DNA from: WTFY01 sp026713925
GTDB taxonomy: Bacteria; Pseudomonadota; Gammaproteobacteria; UBA4575
Length of the DNA stretch: 64,000 nucleotides
NCBI GenBank assembly: GCA_963662355.1
Contig: OY759361.1
Location: 1,178,001-1,242,000, forward strand
Direction of reading: 5' to 3'
Each line of letters opens with the position of its first letter. Positions within the stretch are counted from its first letter, which is position 1. Shown here piece after piece: positions 40,770 to 49,093 of this stretch. A program made the position numbers and the translations under genes. A model generated the notes under the pieces. The model was not told the DNA's origin, searched no databases, and was given only the letters and a program-made list of their open reading frames with translations.

Positions 40770-40801
40770 GAATGTCCACTACTGGCCGAAAGCGGGCATT
40801 C
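40770..40801. repeat. Short inverted repeat
   Basis: GAATGTCC at 40770-40777 faces GGGCATTC at 40794-40801 (seven of eight pairs), with AGTGGCC/GGCCGAAAGC-like sequence between. The motif resembles noncoding repeats I have seen in many proteobacterial genomes next to transposon debris; no function is known to me. Confidence 0.35.
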
Positions 40802-41060
40802 AATATAGATGTAACTCATTTGTTCAGACTTGCGGGTGCTTGCAACGCCCGTTGACGGCAACAACGGTAAGTTCGGCGGCGTAACGGATGGCGGTACGTT
40901 GGGTTGTGGAGCAGGGGTGTTTTAAGGAATGTCCCATGGTTCCAGTGGTACTAATAACGCACAACCGGGTTCTGCTTCCGGCATCCTTGATGGCCACTTC
41001 TCGAATGGTCATGTGCGAGGCGCGCTCGCAACTCATAAACAAGCTGGGCAAGTTAAGAAC

Positions 41061-41094
41061 AACGGCCCGGTTGTGTGATTCCGGGCCGTTTTCC
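41061..41094 (+). terminator. Terminator-like hairpin without an identified gene
   Basis: AACGGCCCGG (41061-41070) pairs perfectly with CCGGGCCGTT (41081-41090) over a 10-nt loop, followed by a short T run (41089-41092). It would end a plus-strand transcript from 40.8-41.05 kb, where no gene is recognised. Confidence 0.55.
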
Positions 41095-41370
41095 CAAGGG
41101 GAAGTAGACATCCTTTTGGCTCCCACCGTACCAGTATACCCGTAATTGCTGGTGCGTCACCTTGCCGATTTTGGAGGTTGCATTCGGGTTTCCTCTTCTT
41201 AGCACCCGAGGTTGTTGGTTTTGCCAGGGTCAACTCCCACAAGGTCATGGCCTGAATTCGAACGCACATTATTATCAATATCCTTCAATTTTAAAAAAAT
41301 AAGAAAACTAAAATGGATAATCAATCGGATTAAGGCCTTCGCGACGGAAAATCACACTGAGAACCAGAAC

Positions 41371-41688
41371 TCAAGCGCCTGTCAGATAGTGGATTTCAAA
41401 GCGGGACAGACTATCTAGGGGCTTTGCAATTATGCGGTCTATTTGAGGACCCGGAAAAAGATGCAAAAACTTGTCGAATAGTTTTGCAACTCCGGGAGGT
41501 TTCTCAGGATCGGGAAAACTAATGTCTCTTTTTCCGGCACTCAAGATAGTCTTCTGGTGCTTGGAAAATTTCTGGTTCGCGAGCCCGAAGTGCCTCCAGT
41601 CGGCAGAATACTCCAGGGGGATGAACTCGAATTGAGCATCTTCTTCAGAAGTAGCAGCCTTTTTAGGAAATGGGGTAGCTTTACCCAT
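41371..41688 (-). CDS. Hypothetical protein
   Basis: 105 residues, ATG 41686-41688 with GGGAGTTAAG a few bases before it. Soluble and basic; it reads like a compact domain (DAQFEFIPLEYSADWRHFGL, KHQKTILSAGKRDISFPDPE, LFDKFLHLFPGPQIDRI), with no motif I recognise. The ribosome site and normal composition support a real gene, but there is no family evidence. It lies just before rnc on the opposite strand. Confidence 0.45.
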   Translation of the reverse strand: MGKATPFPKKAATSEEDAQFEFIPLEYSADWRHFGLANQKFSKHQKTILSAGKRDISFPDPEKPPGVAKLFDKFLHLFPGPQIDRIIAKPLDSLSRFEIHYLTGA

Positions 41689-41899
41689 TTCTTAACTCCC
41701 TTGACCCAAGAGAGTTAAGTATATACGTCCCGTGAATACTCCTTTTCCATCTTTCACGCCCTGGGGGAGCAAAGTATGCAAGTCCCTCCGGGTCTGAATT
41801 GGTTTTCCGGCAGGCTTGGTATATGATTAAGCGTTATGCAAATACGGAGGGATTGCAGCGGAAAGCCAGCCAAAGCCTTGCAATGCAATACCCGTTCGC

Positions 41900-42616
41900 A
41901 TGCAGCAGCCATGCTCAACTTCCCCCAGACGACCGACAGTAAGTAGATTGCTCCTGACAGACCTCCTAGACGAGCCTTTTCAGCGCTCGGAATATTTCCG
42001 GCAGGCCCTTACTCACCGAAGTGCAGGGGCCAACAACAACGAAAGGCTTGAGTATCTCGGTGATTCGCTGTTGGGGTTTTTCATAACGGAGTGGTTATTC
42101 AACCGCTATCCGGAATGCTCCGAGGGAGATCTCACCCAGCTTCGTGCCCACCTGGTCAGGAGAGAAACGCTAGCTGAGATTGGCCGGGACCTTGATCTGG
42201 GCCGGTACCTGTTGCTGGGAGCCGGGGAACTGAAGACAGGCGGGGCACAGCGTGTCTCGATTCTGGCCGATGCGGTGGAGGCCCTGATTGGTGCGATGTA
42301 TCTGGCGCAGGGGCTGGAGCGAGCCAGAGGACTGGTGATGGATTTGTATCAAACGAAACTCGACACCATCCCGTCAGTGGATCAGCTCAGGGATGCCAAG
42401 ACCAAGCTGCAGGAGTTGCTGCAGTCCAAAGGCATGAGCCTGCCTCAATACGTGTTGCAGAAACAGGTCAAGAAATCAGGGGATGACCTCTTTACAGTTG
42501 AATGTGTCGTCCAGGGCTGCCGGGAAAAATTTGTGGTTACCGGCAAGAGCCGCCGTCGCGCCGAACAGGGTGCGGCGGAACTGGCCTTCGCGTACATGTC
42601 TGACCAAGGAGCCTGA
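41900..42616 (+). CDS. rnc: Ribonuclease III
   Basis: 238 residues. It cleaves double-stranded RNA, maturing rRNA precursors and some mRNAs. The catalytic domain has QALTHRSAGANNNERLEYLG, DSLLGFFITEWLF (the RNase III signature with metal-binding Glu/Asp) and ILADAVEALIGAMYLAQGL (second acidic cluster). The C-terminal double-stranded-RNA-binding domain begins at AKTKLQELLQSKGMSLPQYV and ends RRRAEQGAAELAF. The start could be a few codons further in. era follows 9 nt after the stop. Confidence 0.96.
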   Translation: MQQPCSTSPRRPTVSRLLLTDLLDEPFQRSEYFRQALTHRSAGANNNERLEYLGDSLLGFFITEWLFNRYPECSEGDLTQLRAHLVRRETLAEIGRDLDLGRYLLLGAGELKTGGAQRVSILADAVEALIGAMYLAQGLERARGLVMDLYQTKLDTIPSVDQLRDAKTKLQELLQSKGMSLPQYVLQKQVKKSGDDLFTVECVVQGCREKFVVTGKSRRRAEQGAAELAFAYMSDQGA

Positions 42617-42625
42617 AGGATCCGC

Positions 42626-43513
42626 ATGTCAGAAGATTTAAAGTGCGGGTTTGTCAGTATTGTCGGTCGTGCCAACGTCGGCAAATCAACGCTGTTCAAT
42701 ACACTGCTGGGGGACCAGTTATCGGTTGCCACGTACAAGCCGCATACTACCCGGCATAACATACGGGGCATCCTGACTCTAGAACGATGCCAGCTGGTTT
42801 TAATTGATACCCCGGGGATTCAGCTGGGGAACCGGCGGCTGATCAACAGGGTGCTGTTGAGTAATGCCCTGTCTTCCCTGCAGGAAGTGGATGTCATCCT
42901 GATGCTGGTAGAGCCTGATATCTGGAATCATGAGGATGAGTATCTGTTAAAGCAGATCCGCCAGGTCGATTGCCCGGTCATGCTGGTGATTAACAAGGTG
43001 GACAAGATCAAGGACAAGTCCAGGATCCTGCCGGTTATCGACAGGTTGAAGTCACGCCATGCCTTTTGCGAGATTGTTCCGATATCTGCCCTGCATGATA
43101 AGAATGTAACGAGCCTGATGAAGGAGTTATGTGCACTTTGTCCTCGCTCTGAGTTCCTGTTTCCGCATGACATGAAGTGGGACCGTGATGATACGTTCAT
43201 CGTTTCGGAAATCGTGCGGGGAGTGGCCATGACCCAGCTGCAAAAAGAGTTGCCCTATGCCCTGTACACGGAAGTTGAACAGCTCGAGTTCCATGAAGAT
43301 CTGGTGACGATTGCGGTTATCATCTGGGTTGAAAAAGACAGTCAGAAACCTATTGTAATCGGGAGAAAAGGATCAAAGCTGAAGATGATCGGTGAACAGG
43401 CACGCCAGAGGCTTGAGAAAGTGTTCGGCAGGAAGGTGATGCTGAGCACATGGGTCAAGGTGAAGCAGAACTGGCAGGACCAGCAAGGGATCGTCTCTCA
43501 ATTCAGGCAATAG
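42626..43513 (+). CDS. era: GTPase Era, 16S rRNA-binding assembly factor
   Basis: 295 residues. GTPase motifs: G1 VGRANVGKSTLFNTLLGD, G2 TTRHNIRG, G3 LIDTPGIQLG, G4 VINKVDK, G5 near ISALHD. A C-terminal KH domain (VEKDSQKPIVIGRKGSKLKM) binds the 3' end of 16S rRNA during 30S assembly. AAGGATCCGC lies before the ATG. rnc-era-recO is the conserved order. Confidence 0.97.
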   Translation: MSEDLKCGFVSIVGRANVGKSTLFNTLLGDQLSVATYKPHTTRHNIRGILTLERCQLVLIDTPGIQLGNRRLINRVLLSNALSSLQEVDVILMLVEPDIWNHEDEYLLKQIRQVDCPVMLVINKVDKIKDKSRILPVIDRLKSRHAFCEIVPISALHDKNVTSLMKELCALCPRSEFLFPHDMKWDRDDTFIVSEIVRGVAMTQLQKELPYALYTEVEQLEFHEDLVTIAVIIWVEKDSQKPIVIGRKGSKLKMIGEQARQRLEKVFGRKVMLSTWVKVKQNWQDQQGIVSQFRQ

Positions 43514-43526
43514 GAGGCAGGTATTC

Positions 43527-44237
43527 TTGGCGATGAAAGTGCAACTACAGCCAGCCTATTGCATGCATGCCCGTTCGTACCGCGAATCCAGCCAGATCGT
43601 AGAGATGCTGACGCCCGCACACGGCCTGGTTTCCTGTGTGCACCGTGGTTCAAGGAAACGCAACGGTGCATCCAGGGTGCTGTTCACGCCTTTGCTGATC
43701 TCATGGAGCGGACGCGGGGAGTTGTTTACGCTGACACATATCGAGGCTGAAGGGGCCACGCACATCGATGTGCCGGGGACCAGTATCTTCGGGATGTATC
43801 TGAATGAACTGGTTTTGAGGCTGACTCCAAAATCCAGTCCCAGCAGGGAAATCTTCAATCTGTACAGGAGTGTTGTCATCGCGCTGGGGGAGAACACGAA
43901 AAAGTGTGCAAGGCTGTTGCGCCTGTTTGAAGTCGAACTGCTTGAATTGACGGGGCATGGTCTCTCACTGGACAAGGAGGTAGACCATGAGACCGACATA
44001 CAGCACGACGGCATCTACCGGTATGACGTGAATTCCGGGCCAGTCAGGGTCGGGAAGGCAAGTTCTGCATGGAACGTCGTACAGGGGGCGACACTGATTG
44101 CACTGCGGTCTCCCCTGACCATGGACCCTGCATGCATGGATGAGACAAAAAAGTTCATGCGCGGGGTAATTAGCTGCTATCTTGACAGCCGGCCCCTTAG
44201 AAGCCGGGAAATCCTGCAATATCTGCAGGCATCGTGA
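43527..44237 (+). CDS. recO: DNA repair protein RecO
   Basis: 236 residues if begun at TTG 43527, which lies 9 nt after AGGAGG; ATG 43533, two codons later, is the alternative. RecO works with RecF/RecR to load RecA onto SSB-coated single strands. The N-terminal OB fold begins VQLQPAYCMHARSYRESSQI and includes HGLVSCVHRGSRK; the helical C-terminal part contains YLNELVLRLTPKSSPSREIF and LLRLFEVELLELTGHGLSL. The zinc-binding Cys of some family members are not evident, as in other gammaproteobacteria. Confidence 0.93.
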   Translation: MAMKVQLQPAYCMHARSYRESSQIVEMLTPAHGLVSCVHRGSRKRNGASRVLFTPLLISWSGRGELFTLTHIEAEGATHIDVPGTSIFGMYLNELVLRLTPKSSPSREIFNLYRSVVIALGENTKKCARLLRLFEVELLELTGHGLSLDKEVDHETDIQHDGIYRYDVNSGPVRVGKASSAWNVVQGATLIALRSPLTMDPACMDETKKFMRGVISCYLDSRPLRSREILQYLQAS

Positions 44238-44261
44238 CCGCAACAACCTGAACGGACCGTA

Positions 44262-45002
44262 ATGATTGTGCCTTGTGAATCCAACGTGCGACTGGGTGTG
44301 AACCTGGATCATGTCATGACCATACGCCAGGCGCGCGGGACAGTTTATCCTGACTTTGAGCAGGCCATCGTGGCAGCGGAGCGTGCCGGTGCGGACGGCA
44401 TTACGATGCACTTGCGGGAGGACCGCCGTCACATCCAAGACGAGGATGTATATCTTGCCCGGCGCATCATGCGCACCAGCATGAACCTGGAGATGGCGGC
44501 GACCGATGAGATGCGTGATATCGCCCTGCAGGTCAGGCCGCAAAACTGCTGCATCGTCCCCGAAAAGCGGATGGAATTGACGACGGAGGGGGGCCTGGAC
44601 GTCATCACTCATCAGGCAAGGATCAGGGATCTTGTCAGTGCACTGAGTGAAGCGGACATTGCCGTGTCCCTGTTTATCGAGCCTGATGCAAAAATGGTGG
44701 ATGCGGCCGCCCGGACAGGCGCCCCGGTGATCGAATTGCATACCGGTGTATATGCGGATGCCGCAGGGAATTCACAGGAAAACGAGCTGAATCGCATCCG
44801 GGCTGCGGCCGGGCATGCAGCCTCACTGGGCCTGGTCGTGAATGCAGGACACGGGCTGCATTGCGGCAATGTCCTGGAGATCGCCCGGATCGAGAATATG
44901 CATGAACTGAACATCGGCCACTCGATTGTTGCAGATGCCTTGTTTGTGGGTCTGGAAGAAGCGATCAGAAGAATGAAAACGGCCATGCGTGAAGGCTCTT
45001 GA
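44262..45002 (+). CDS. pdxJ: Pyridoxine 5'-phosphate synthase
   Basis: 246 residues. It condenses 3-amino-2-oxopropyl phosphate with deoxyxylulose 5-phosphate in the last ring-forming step of vitamin B6 synthesis, a TIM-barrel enzyme. Landmarks: RLGVNLDHVMTIRQARGTVY, GADGITMHLREDRRHIQDED, NLEMAATDEM, VPEKRMELTTEGGLDV, ELHTGVYADA, VNAGHGLHCGNVL and IGHSIVADALFVGL. dxr, which draws on the same deoxyxylulose phosphate, is further along this window. acpS starts 1 nt after its stop. Confidence 0.96.
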   Translation: MIVPCESNVRLGVNLDHVMTIRQARGTVYPDFEQAIVAAERAGADGITMHLREDRRHIQDEDVYLARRIMRTSMNLEMAATDEMRDIALQVRPQNCCIVPEKRMELTTEGGLDVITHQARIRDLVSALSEADIAVSLFIEPDAKMVDAAARTGAPVIELHTGVYADAAGNSQENELNRIRAAAGHAASLGLVVNAGHGLHCGNVLEIARIENMHELNIGHSIVADALFVGLEEAIRRMKTAMREGS

Positions 45003-45003
45003 G

Positions 45004-45390
45004 ATGAATTTGATCGGCACGGGCGTCGATATCGTTGACAACCGGCGCATACACAGGATATACACCCGGTATTCGCAGGCGTTTGCAAAGAGAATCCTGC
45101 ATGCGGCTGAACTGGCAGAATTTCCTGAAAAACGCGACAAAACCCGGTATCTTGCAAGTCGATTTTCAGTCAAGGAGGCCATTGCCAAGGCGTTTGGTCT
45201 GGGGATGAGGGGAGAAATGTCGTGGAGGAATATATGTATTTCGCACGACCCTGTGGGCAAGCCGGTCGCAGCCTTTGAAAGGTCCCTGCTGGACCAGATT
45301 GGTGTGGATGAACTGGAAGTGTCCGTCAGTATTTCGCACGAAAAATACTATACGATTGCCTATGCCATTGCCTTTGGGGAAAACGTATGA
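45004..45390 (+). CDS. acpS: Holo-[acyl-carrier-protein] synthase
   Basis: 128 residues from ATG 45004 (MNLIGTGVDIVDNRRIHRIY), which matches the usual AcpS start; an ATG five codons upstream would overlap pdxJ. It transfers phosphopantetheine from CoA to acyl carrier protein. The magnesium motif GTGVDIV and the SRFSVKEAIAKAFGLGMRGE signature are intact, and the end VSVSISHEKYYTIAYAIA is typical. Overlaps cysM by 4 nt (ATGA). Confidence 0.95.
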   Translation: MNLIGTGVDIVDNRRIHRIYTRYSQAFAKRILHAAELAEFPEKRDKTRYLASRFSVKEAIAKAFGLGMRGEMSWRNICISHDPVGKPVAAFERSLLDQIGVDELEVSVSISHEKYYTIAYAIAFGENV

Positions 45391-46280
45391 ATATACCTAC
45401 TATCGAGCAGTTCGTCGGTAACACTCCGCTGGTACGCCTGCAGCGGCTGCCCGGCCCCACCTCAAACCAGGTCCTGGGCAAACTCGAAGGCAACAACCCG
45501 GCGGGTTCCGTGAAGGACAGACCGGCGCTGAGCATGATCGCGGAAGCCGAGCTGCGCGGCGAGATCCGTCCCGGGGACAGCCTGATTGAAGCCACCAGTG
45601 GCAATACCGGGATAGCCCTGGCCATGGTGGCGGCGATGAAGGGATACCGGATGAAACTGATCATGCCCGAGAACATGAGCCTGGAGCGGCGTGCATCCAT
45701 GGAGGCATTCGGGGCAGAACTGATCCTGGTGACGGCAGAGCAGGGCATGGAAGGGGCTCGTGACCTGGCGTTGCAGTTACAGTCGCAAGGGCAGGGCAAG
45801 GTGCTCGACCAGTTCGCCAACCCGGACAATCCGCTGTCGCACTACCGGGCGACCGGTCCGGAAATCTGGCGTGATACCAAAGGCCGTGTGACCCACTTCG
45901 TGAGTTCCATGGGGACGACCGGAACCATTATGGGCACCTCGAGTTATCTGAAGGAAATGAATCCCGGCATCCAGATTGTCGGCGTAGAGCCTGCAGAGGG
46001 GGCCAAGATACCCGGTATCCGCAAATGGCCGGAGGCCTACATCCCGAAAATATTCGATTCCAGCGCTGTCGACCGGATGATAGACGTGACCCAGCAGGAA
46101 GCGGAGGACATGATGAGAAGGCTGGGCAAGGAGGAAGGCATTTTTTGCGGGGTCTCATCCGGTGGGGCAATTGCCGCGGCACTCAGGGTGTCTGAGCAGG
46201 TGCAAGATGCGGTGATCGTGACCATCATTTGTGATCGGGGCGACCGGTATTTGTCTACGGGCCTTTTTTCGGCCGAATAG
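45387..46280 (+). CDS. cysM: Cysteine synthase B (O-acetylserine sulfhydrylase B)
   Basis: 297 residues. A PLP enzyme that makes cysteine from O-acetylserine with sulfide or, as S-sulfocysteine, with thiosulfate. PLP-lysine region EGNNPAGSVKDRPALSMI, phosphate and substrate loop EATSGNTGIALAMVAAMKG, and the Gly-rich FVSSMGTTGTIMGTSSYL. The length and the KDRPAL variant (KDRxAL in CysM) favour CysM over CysK. It overlaps acpS by 4 nt, so it is translated with the rnc operon. Confidence 0.93.
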   Translation: MNIPTIEQFVGNTPLVRLQRLPGPTSNQVLGKLEGNNPAGSVKDRPALSMIAEAELRGEIRPGDSLIEATSGNTGIALAMVAAMKGYRMKLIMPENMSLERRASMEAFGAELILVTAEQGMEGARDLALQLQSQGQGKVLDQFANPDNPLSHYRATGPEIWRDTKGRVTHFVSSMGTTGTIMGTSSYLKEMNPGIQIVGVEPAEGAKIPGIRKWPEAYIPKIFDSSAVDRMIDVTQQEAEDMMRRLGKEEGIFCGVSSGGAIAAALRVSEQVQDAVIVTIICDRGDRYLSTGLFSAE

Positions 46281-46295
46281 GGCATCCCTTCATAC

Positions 46296-47069
46296 ATGAA
46301 TGTATTTGTCTTTGATACCGAGACGGTGCCGGACACTGAGTCCGGCAAACGAATCTATGACCTGCAGGGTCTGTCGGACCCGGATGTCATCAGGGCGATT
46401 GAACATGTGCGCAATCAGCAAACAGGGAGTATGTTCATGCCCCATTATCTGCAGCGCATTGTTGCGATATCGGTGGTACTGAGCACTGCTGACACGTTCA
46501 GGGTGTGGTCCCTGGGTTCGCCAGCTTCAAACGAGAAAGAATTGCTGGAGCGTTTTTTCGCAGGACTCGAGAAATACAACCCGACTCTGGTTTCATGGAA
46601 TGGCAGCGGTTTCGACTTGCCCGTCATTCAGTTTCGTTCCCTGCTGCACGGCGTGGATGCGCATCACTACTGGCAAACGGGCGACGGCGATACAAGCTTT
46701 CGTTACAACAACTATCTCAGCCGTTTCCACTGGCGGCATATTGACCTGATGGATGTACTGGCGGCTTATCAACCCCGTGCCTTTGCAAAACTGGATCATA
46801 TTGCGACCATGCTCGGGTTTCCGGGCAAGCAGGGTATGGACGGGAGCATGGTGTGCGAGGCGTGGCTGGCCGGCAAGCTGGAGTCGATTCGCAACTACTG
46901 TGAGACGGATGCATTGAATACCTACCTGGTGTACCTGTGTTTCGAGAAGATGCGCGGGAAGCTTTCTGAAGGGGGGTATCAGAAGAAAATTGAACAGGTC
47001 AAAACCTTTCTGGGGAAAGCAGAAAAAACTTACTTGAAAGATTTTCTCCAGCAGTGGGCTTCAGGTTAG
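46296..47069 (+). CDS. DEDDy 3'-5' exonuclease, PolB-like predicted family
   Basis: 257 residues, 15 nt after cysM. DnaQ-like fold with the exonuclease motifs in order: ExoI VFVFDTETVPD (Asp and Glu), ExoII LVSWNGSGFDLPVIQFR (Asp), and ExoIII with YCETDALNTYLVY (Tyr and Asp, four residues apart, DEDDy type). No polymerase domain follows. This stand-alone family is predicted to trim 3' ends of DNA or RNA; its cellular task is not known. The 3' end overlaps convergent dapE by 9 nt. Confidence 0.85.
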   Translation: MNVFVFDTETVPDTESGKRIYDLQGLSDPDVIRAIEHVRNQQTGSMFMPHYLQRIVAISVVLSTADTFRVWSLGSPASNEKELLERFFAGLEKYNPTLVSWNGSGFDLPVIQFRSLLHGVDAHHYWQTGDGDTSFRYNNYLSRFHWRHIDLMDVLAAYQPRAFAKLDHIATMLGFPGKQGMDGSMVCEAWLAGKLESIRNYCETDALNTYLVYLCFEKMRGKLSEGGYQKKIEQVKTFLGKAEKTYLKDFLQQWASG

Positions 47070-48188
47070 GAGTTCCTGCAGCACCTTTTCATAGATCGTG
47101 GTCAGCTGTTCAAGCCCTGAAATATCGATATGCTCATCCACCTTGTGGATGCTTTCATTGACAGGTCCAAGCTCCACGACCTGTGCACCGGTCGGCGCAA
47201 TAAACCTTCCATCCGATGTACCTCCGCTGGTGGATAATTCGGGCCGGGTTCCGGTGGTGCCATGGATGGCCCGCTCACAGGCCTGTACGAGCCTGCCCGG
47301 CTTGCAATAGAACGGGTGTCCGGACAGGTTCCAGTTTAGCGTGTAGTCCAGCTTGTGACGGTCCAGCAGCTGCCGGACTCTGGATTGGATTGCATCGGAA
47401 GTGGTTTCTGTTGAAAACCGCACATTGAACTCGACCTCGAGTCCTCCCGGGATGACATTTCCGGCCCCTGTCCCGGCATGGACATTGGAGACCTGGAGGC
47501 TGGTCGCAGGAAAATGTTCATTGCCCGAATCCCAGTGGATGGAGACCAGCTCGTCCAGGGCGGGTGCAAATTCATGGATGGGGTTTCGCGCGACCTGGGG
47601 ATAGGCCACGTGGCCCTGTATTCCAGAGATGTAGAGGGTTGCGGACAGTGAACCGCGCCGGCCGATTTTCAGGGTGTCGCCTACTGTGTTTGAGCTGGTC
47701 GGTTCACCGACGATGCACCAGTCAATGTTTTCATTGCGGGCCTGCAGCTGTTGAATGACTTGTACGGTTCCATTGACTGCAGGGCCTTCCTCGTCACTTG
47801 TGAGCAGCAGGGCAATCGAACCCCTGTGATCCGGATACAGCCGGATAAAATTTTCACAGGCCACGGTCATTGCGGCAATACTGGACTTCATGTCCGCAGC
47901 ACCACGTCCGTAGAGGCACTCTCCGCGAATTACAGGCGTGAACGGTGCAGAGGACCAGTGCGCCTCGGGTCCGGGAGGTACGACATCGGTATGCCCGGCA
48001 AAAGCCAGCAGCGGGGATTCGCTGCCCCGGCGCAGCCAGGTATTGCGCACTTCGCCAAAGTTCATGGCCTCGGTGCGAAAGCCACAGGCTTGCAGGCGAT
48101 TGCTGACAATCGACTGACAGCCACAGTCTTCGGGTGTTACCGAAGGCTGGCGTATCAGTTCCTTTGCCAGTTCAAGTGTTGCGGACAT
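47061..48188 (-). CDS. dapE: N-succinyl-L,L-diaminopimelate desuccinylase
   Basis: 375 residues. A zinc hydrolase releasing L,L-diaminopimelate and succinate in lysine and peptidoglycan synthesis. Metal motifs: LLAFAGHTDVVPPG (His, Asp), YGRGAADMKSSIAAM (Asp), LLLTSDEEGPAVNGT (Glu-Glu), GEPTSSNTVGD and the late TSGGTSDGRFIAPTG, with VNESIHKVDEHI carrying the last His. Last gene of the map-glnD-dapC-dapD-dapE order, 66 nt after dapD. Confidence 0.96.
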   Translation of the reverse strand: MSATLELAKELIRQPSVTPEDCGCQSIVSNRLQACGFRTEAMNFGEVRNTWLRRGSESPLLAFAGHTDVVPPGPEAHWSSAPFTPVIRGECLYGRGAADMKSSIAAMTVACENFIRLYPDHRGSIALLLTSDEEGPAVNGTVQVIQQLQARNENIDWCIVGEPTSSNTVGDTLKIGRRGSLSATLYISGIQGHVAYPQVARNPIHEFAPALDELVSIHWDSGNEHFPATSLQVSNVHAGTGAGNVIPGGLEVEFNVRFSTETTSDAIQSRVRQLLDRHKLDYTLNWNLSGHPFYCKPGRLVQACERAIHGTTGTRPELSTSGGTSDGRFIAPTGAQVVELGPVNESIHKVDEHIDISGLEQLTTIYEKVLQELLT

Positions 48189-48254
48189 CGTGTGTTGAAA
48201 AAATGTTCTGTACGGCAGTATCGCACGACCCGGTACCGGTGCACCCAGGATGCA

Positions 48255-49082
48255 TCAGTCCGCTGCGCGCAACAATTCGTTGATCCCCACCTTGCTGCGT
48301 GTCTTTTCATCCACCTGCTTGACGATCACTGCACAGTACAGGCTGTATCGGCCGTCTTTGGAAGGCAGGTTTCCCGAGACGACGACCGACCCGGCAGGAA
48401 TGCGGCCATAGCTGATCTCACCGGTTTCACGGTTGTAGATTCGGGTACTCTTGCCGATGTAGACCCCCATGGAGATGACCGAGCCTTTTTCGACGATGAC
48501 ACCTTCCACCACCTCGGAGCGCGCGCCGATAAAGCAGCCATCCTCGATAATCGTCGGTGCGGCCTGCAGGGGTTCGAGCACACCACCGATCCCCACGCCA
48601 CCCGACAGGTGTACGTTCTTGCCTATCTGTGCGCAGGACCCGACTGTCGCCCACGTGTCTACCATGGTCCCGGAATCCACATAGGCGCCAATGTTTACGT
48701 AACTGGGCATGAGCACGACGTCCGGTGCGATATAGGCCCCGTGTCTTGCCATGGCAGGCGGGACAATCCGCACACCCTGTTGCCTGATGGCCGCATCGTC
48801 CATTTGCGCGAACTTGCCCGCCACCTTGTCATGGAATTTCGTGAACCCCGTGTCAATGACCTGATTTTCATGGATGCGAAACGAGAGCAGCACCGCTTTT
48901 TTGAGCCATTCATGTACGATCCAGATGCCATCCTGCCTTTCGGCCACCCGCAGTGCTCCGCTGTCAAGCCGTTCCAGTGTGTCCACGACGGCATCCCGGG
49001 TCGCCGCATCGACGGATGAAGGGGTGATTTCAGAGCATTTTTCAAATGCCCGCTCTATGATTTCCCGGCTGGTGTCACTCAT
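48255..49082 (-). CDS. dapD: Tetrahydrodipicolinate N-succinyltransferase
   Basis: 275 residues. It adds succinate from succinyl-CoA to tetrahydrodipicolinate, the committed step of the succinylase branch of lysine synthesis. A left-handed beta-helix of hexapeptide repeats is visible from about residue 105 (PSYVNIGAYVDSGTMVDTWA, TVGSCAQIGKNVHLSGGVGI), with the GVGIGGVLEPLQAAPTIIED signature. AGGAG lies before the ATG. Only 11 nt from dapC. Confidence 0.97.
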   Translation of the reverse strand: MSDTSREIIERAFEKCSEITPSSVDAATRDAVVDTLERLDSGALRVAERQDGIWIVHEWLKKAVLLSFRIHENQVIDTGFTKFHDKVAGKFAQMDDAAIRQQGVRIVPPAMARHGAYIAPDVVLMPSYVNIGAYVDSGTMVDTWATVGSCAQIGKNVHLSGGVGIGGVLEPLQAAPTIIEDGCFIGARSEVVEGVIVEKGSVISMGVYIGKSTRIYNRETGEISYGRIPAGSVVVSGNLPSKDGRYSLYCAVIVKQVDEKTRSKVGINELLRAAD

Positions 49083-49093
49083 TTTTTCTCCTT

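Larger units (their letters stand above)
40485..41370. other. Stretch without a convincing gene
   Basis: About 890 nt. It contains the RRM gene's upstream region, the dyad at 40770-40801 and a strong hairpin at 41061-41094. A 100-codon minus-strand frame (40824-41126), with an inner ATG giving MTIREVAIKDAGSRTRL, has no recognisable domain and I do not call it. Confidence 0.4.

Noticed and set aside
40824..41126. 100-codon minus-strand frame with inner start MTIREVAIKDAG
   Set aside because: Contains normal-looking codons but no family signal or ribosome site that I can defend; part of it overlaps the terminator-like hairpin.
47751..49019. 422-codon plus-strand open frame opposite dapE/dapD
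   Set aside because: Covers two convincing genes on the opposite strand and shows no domain features.
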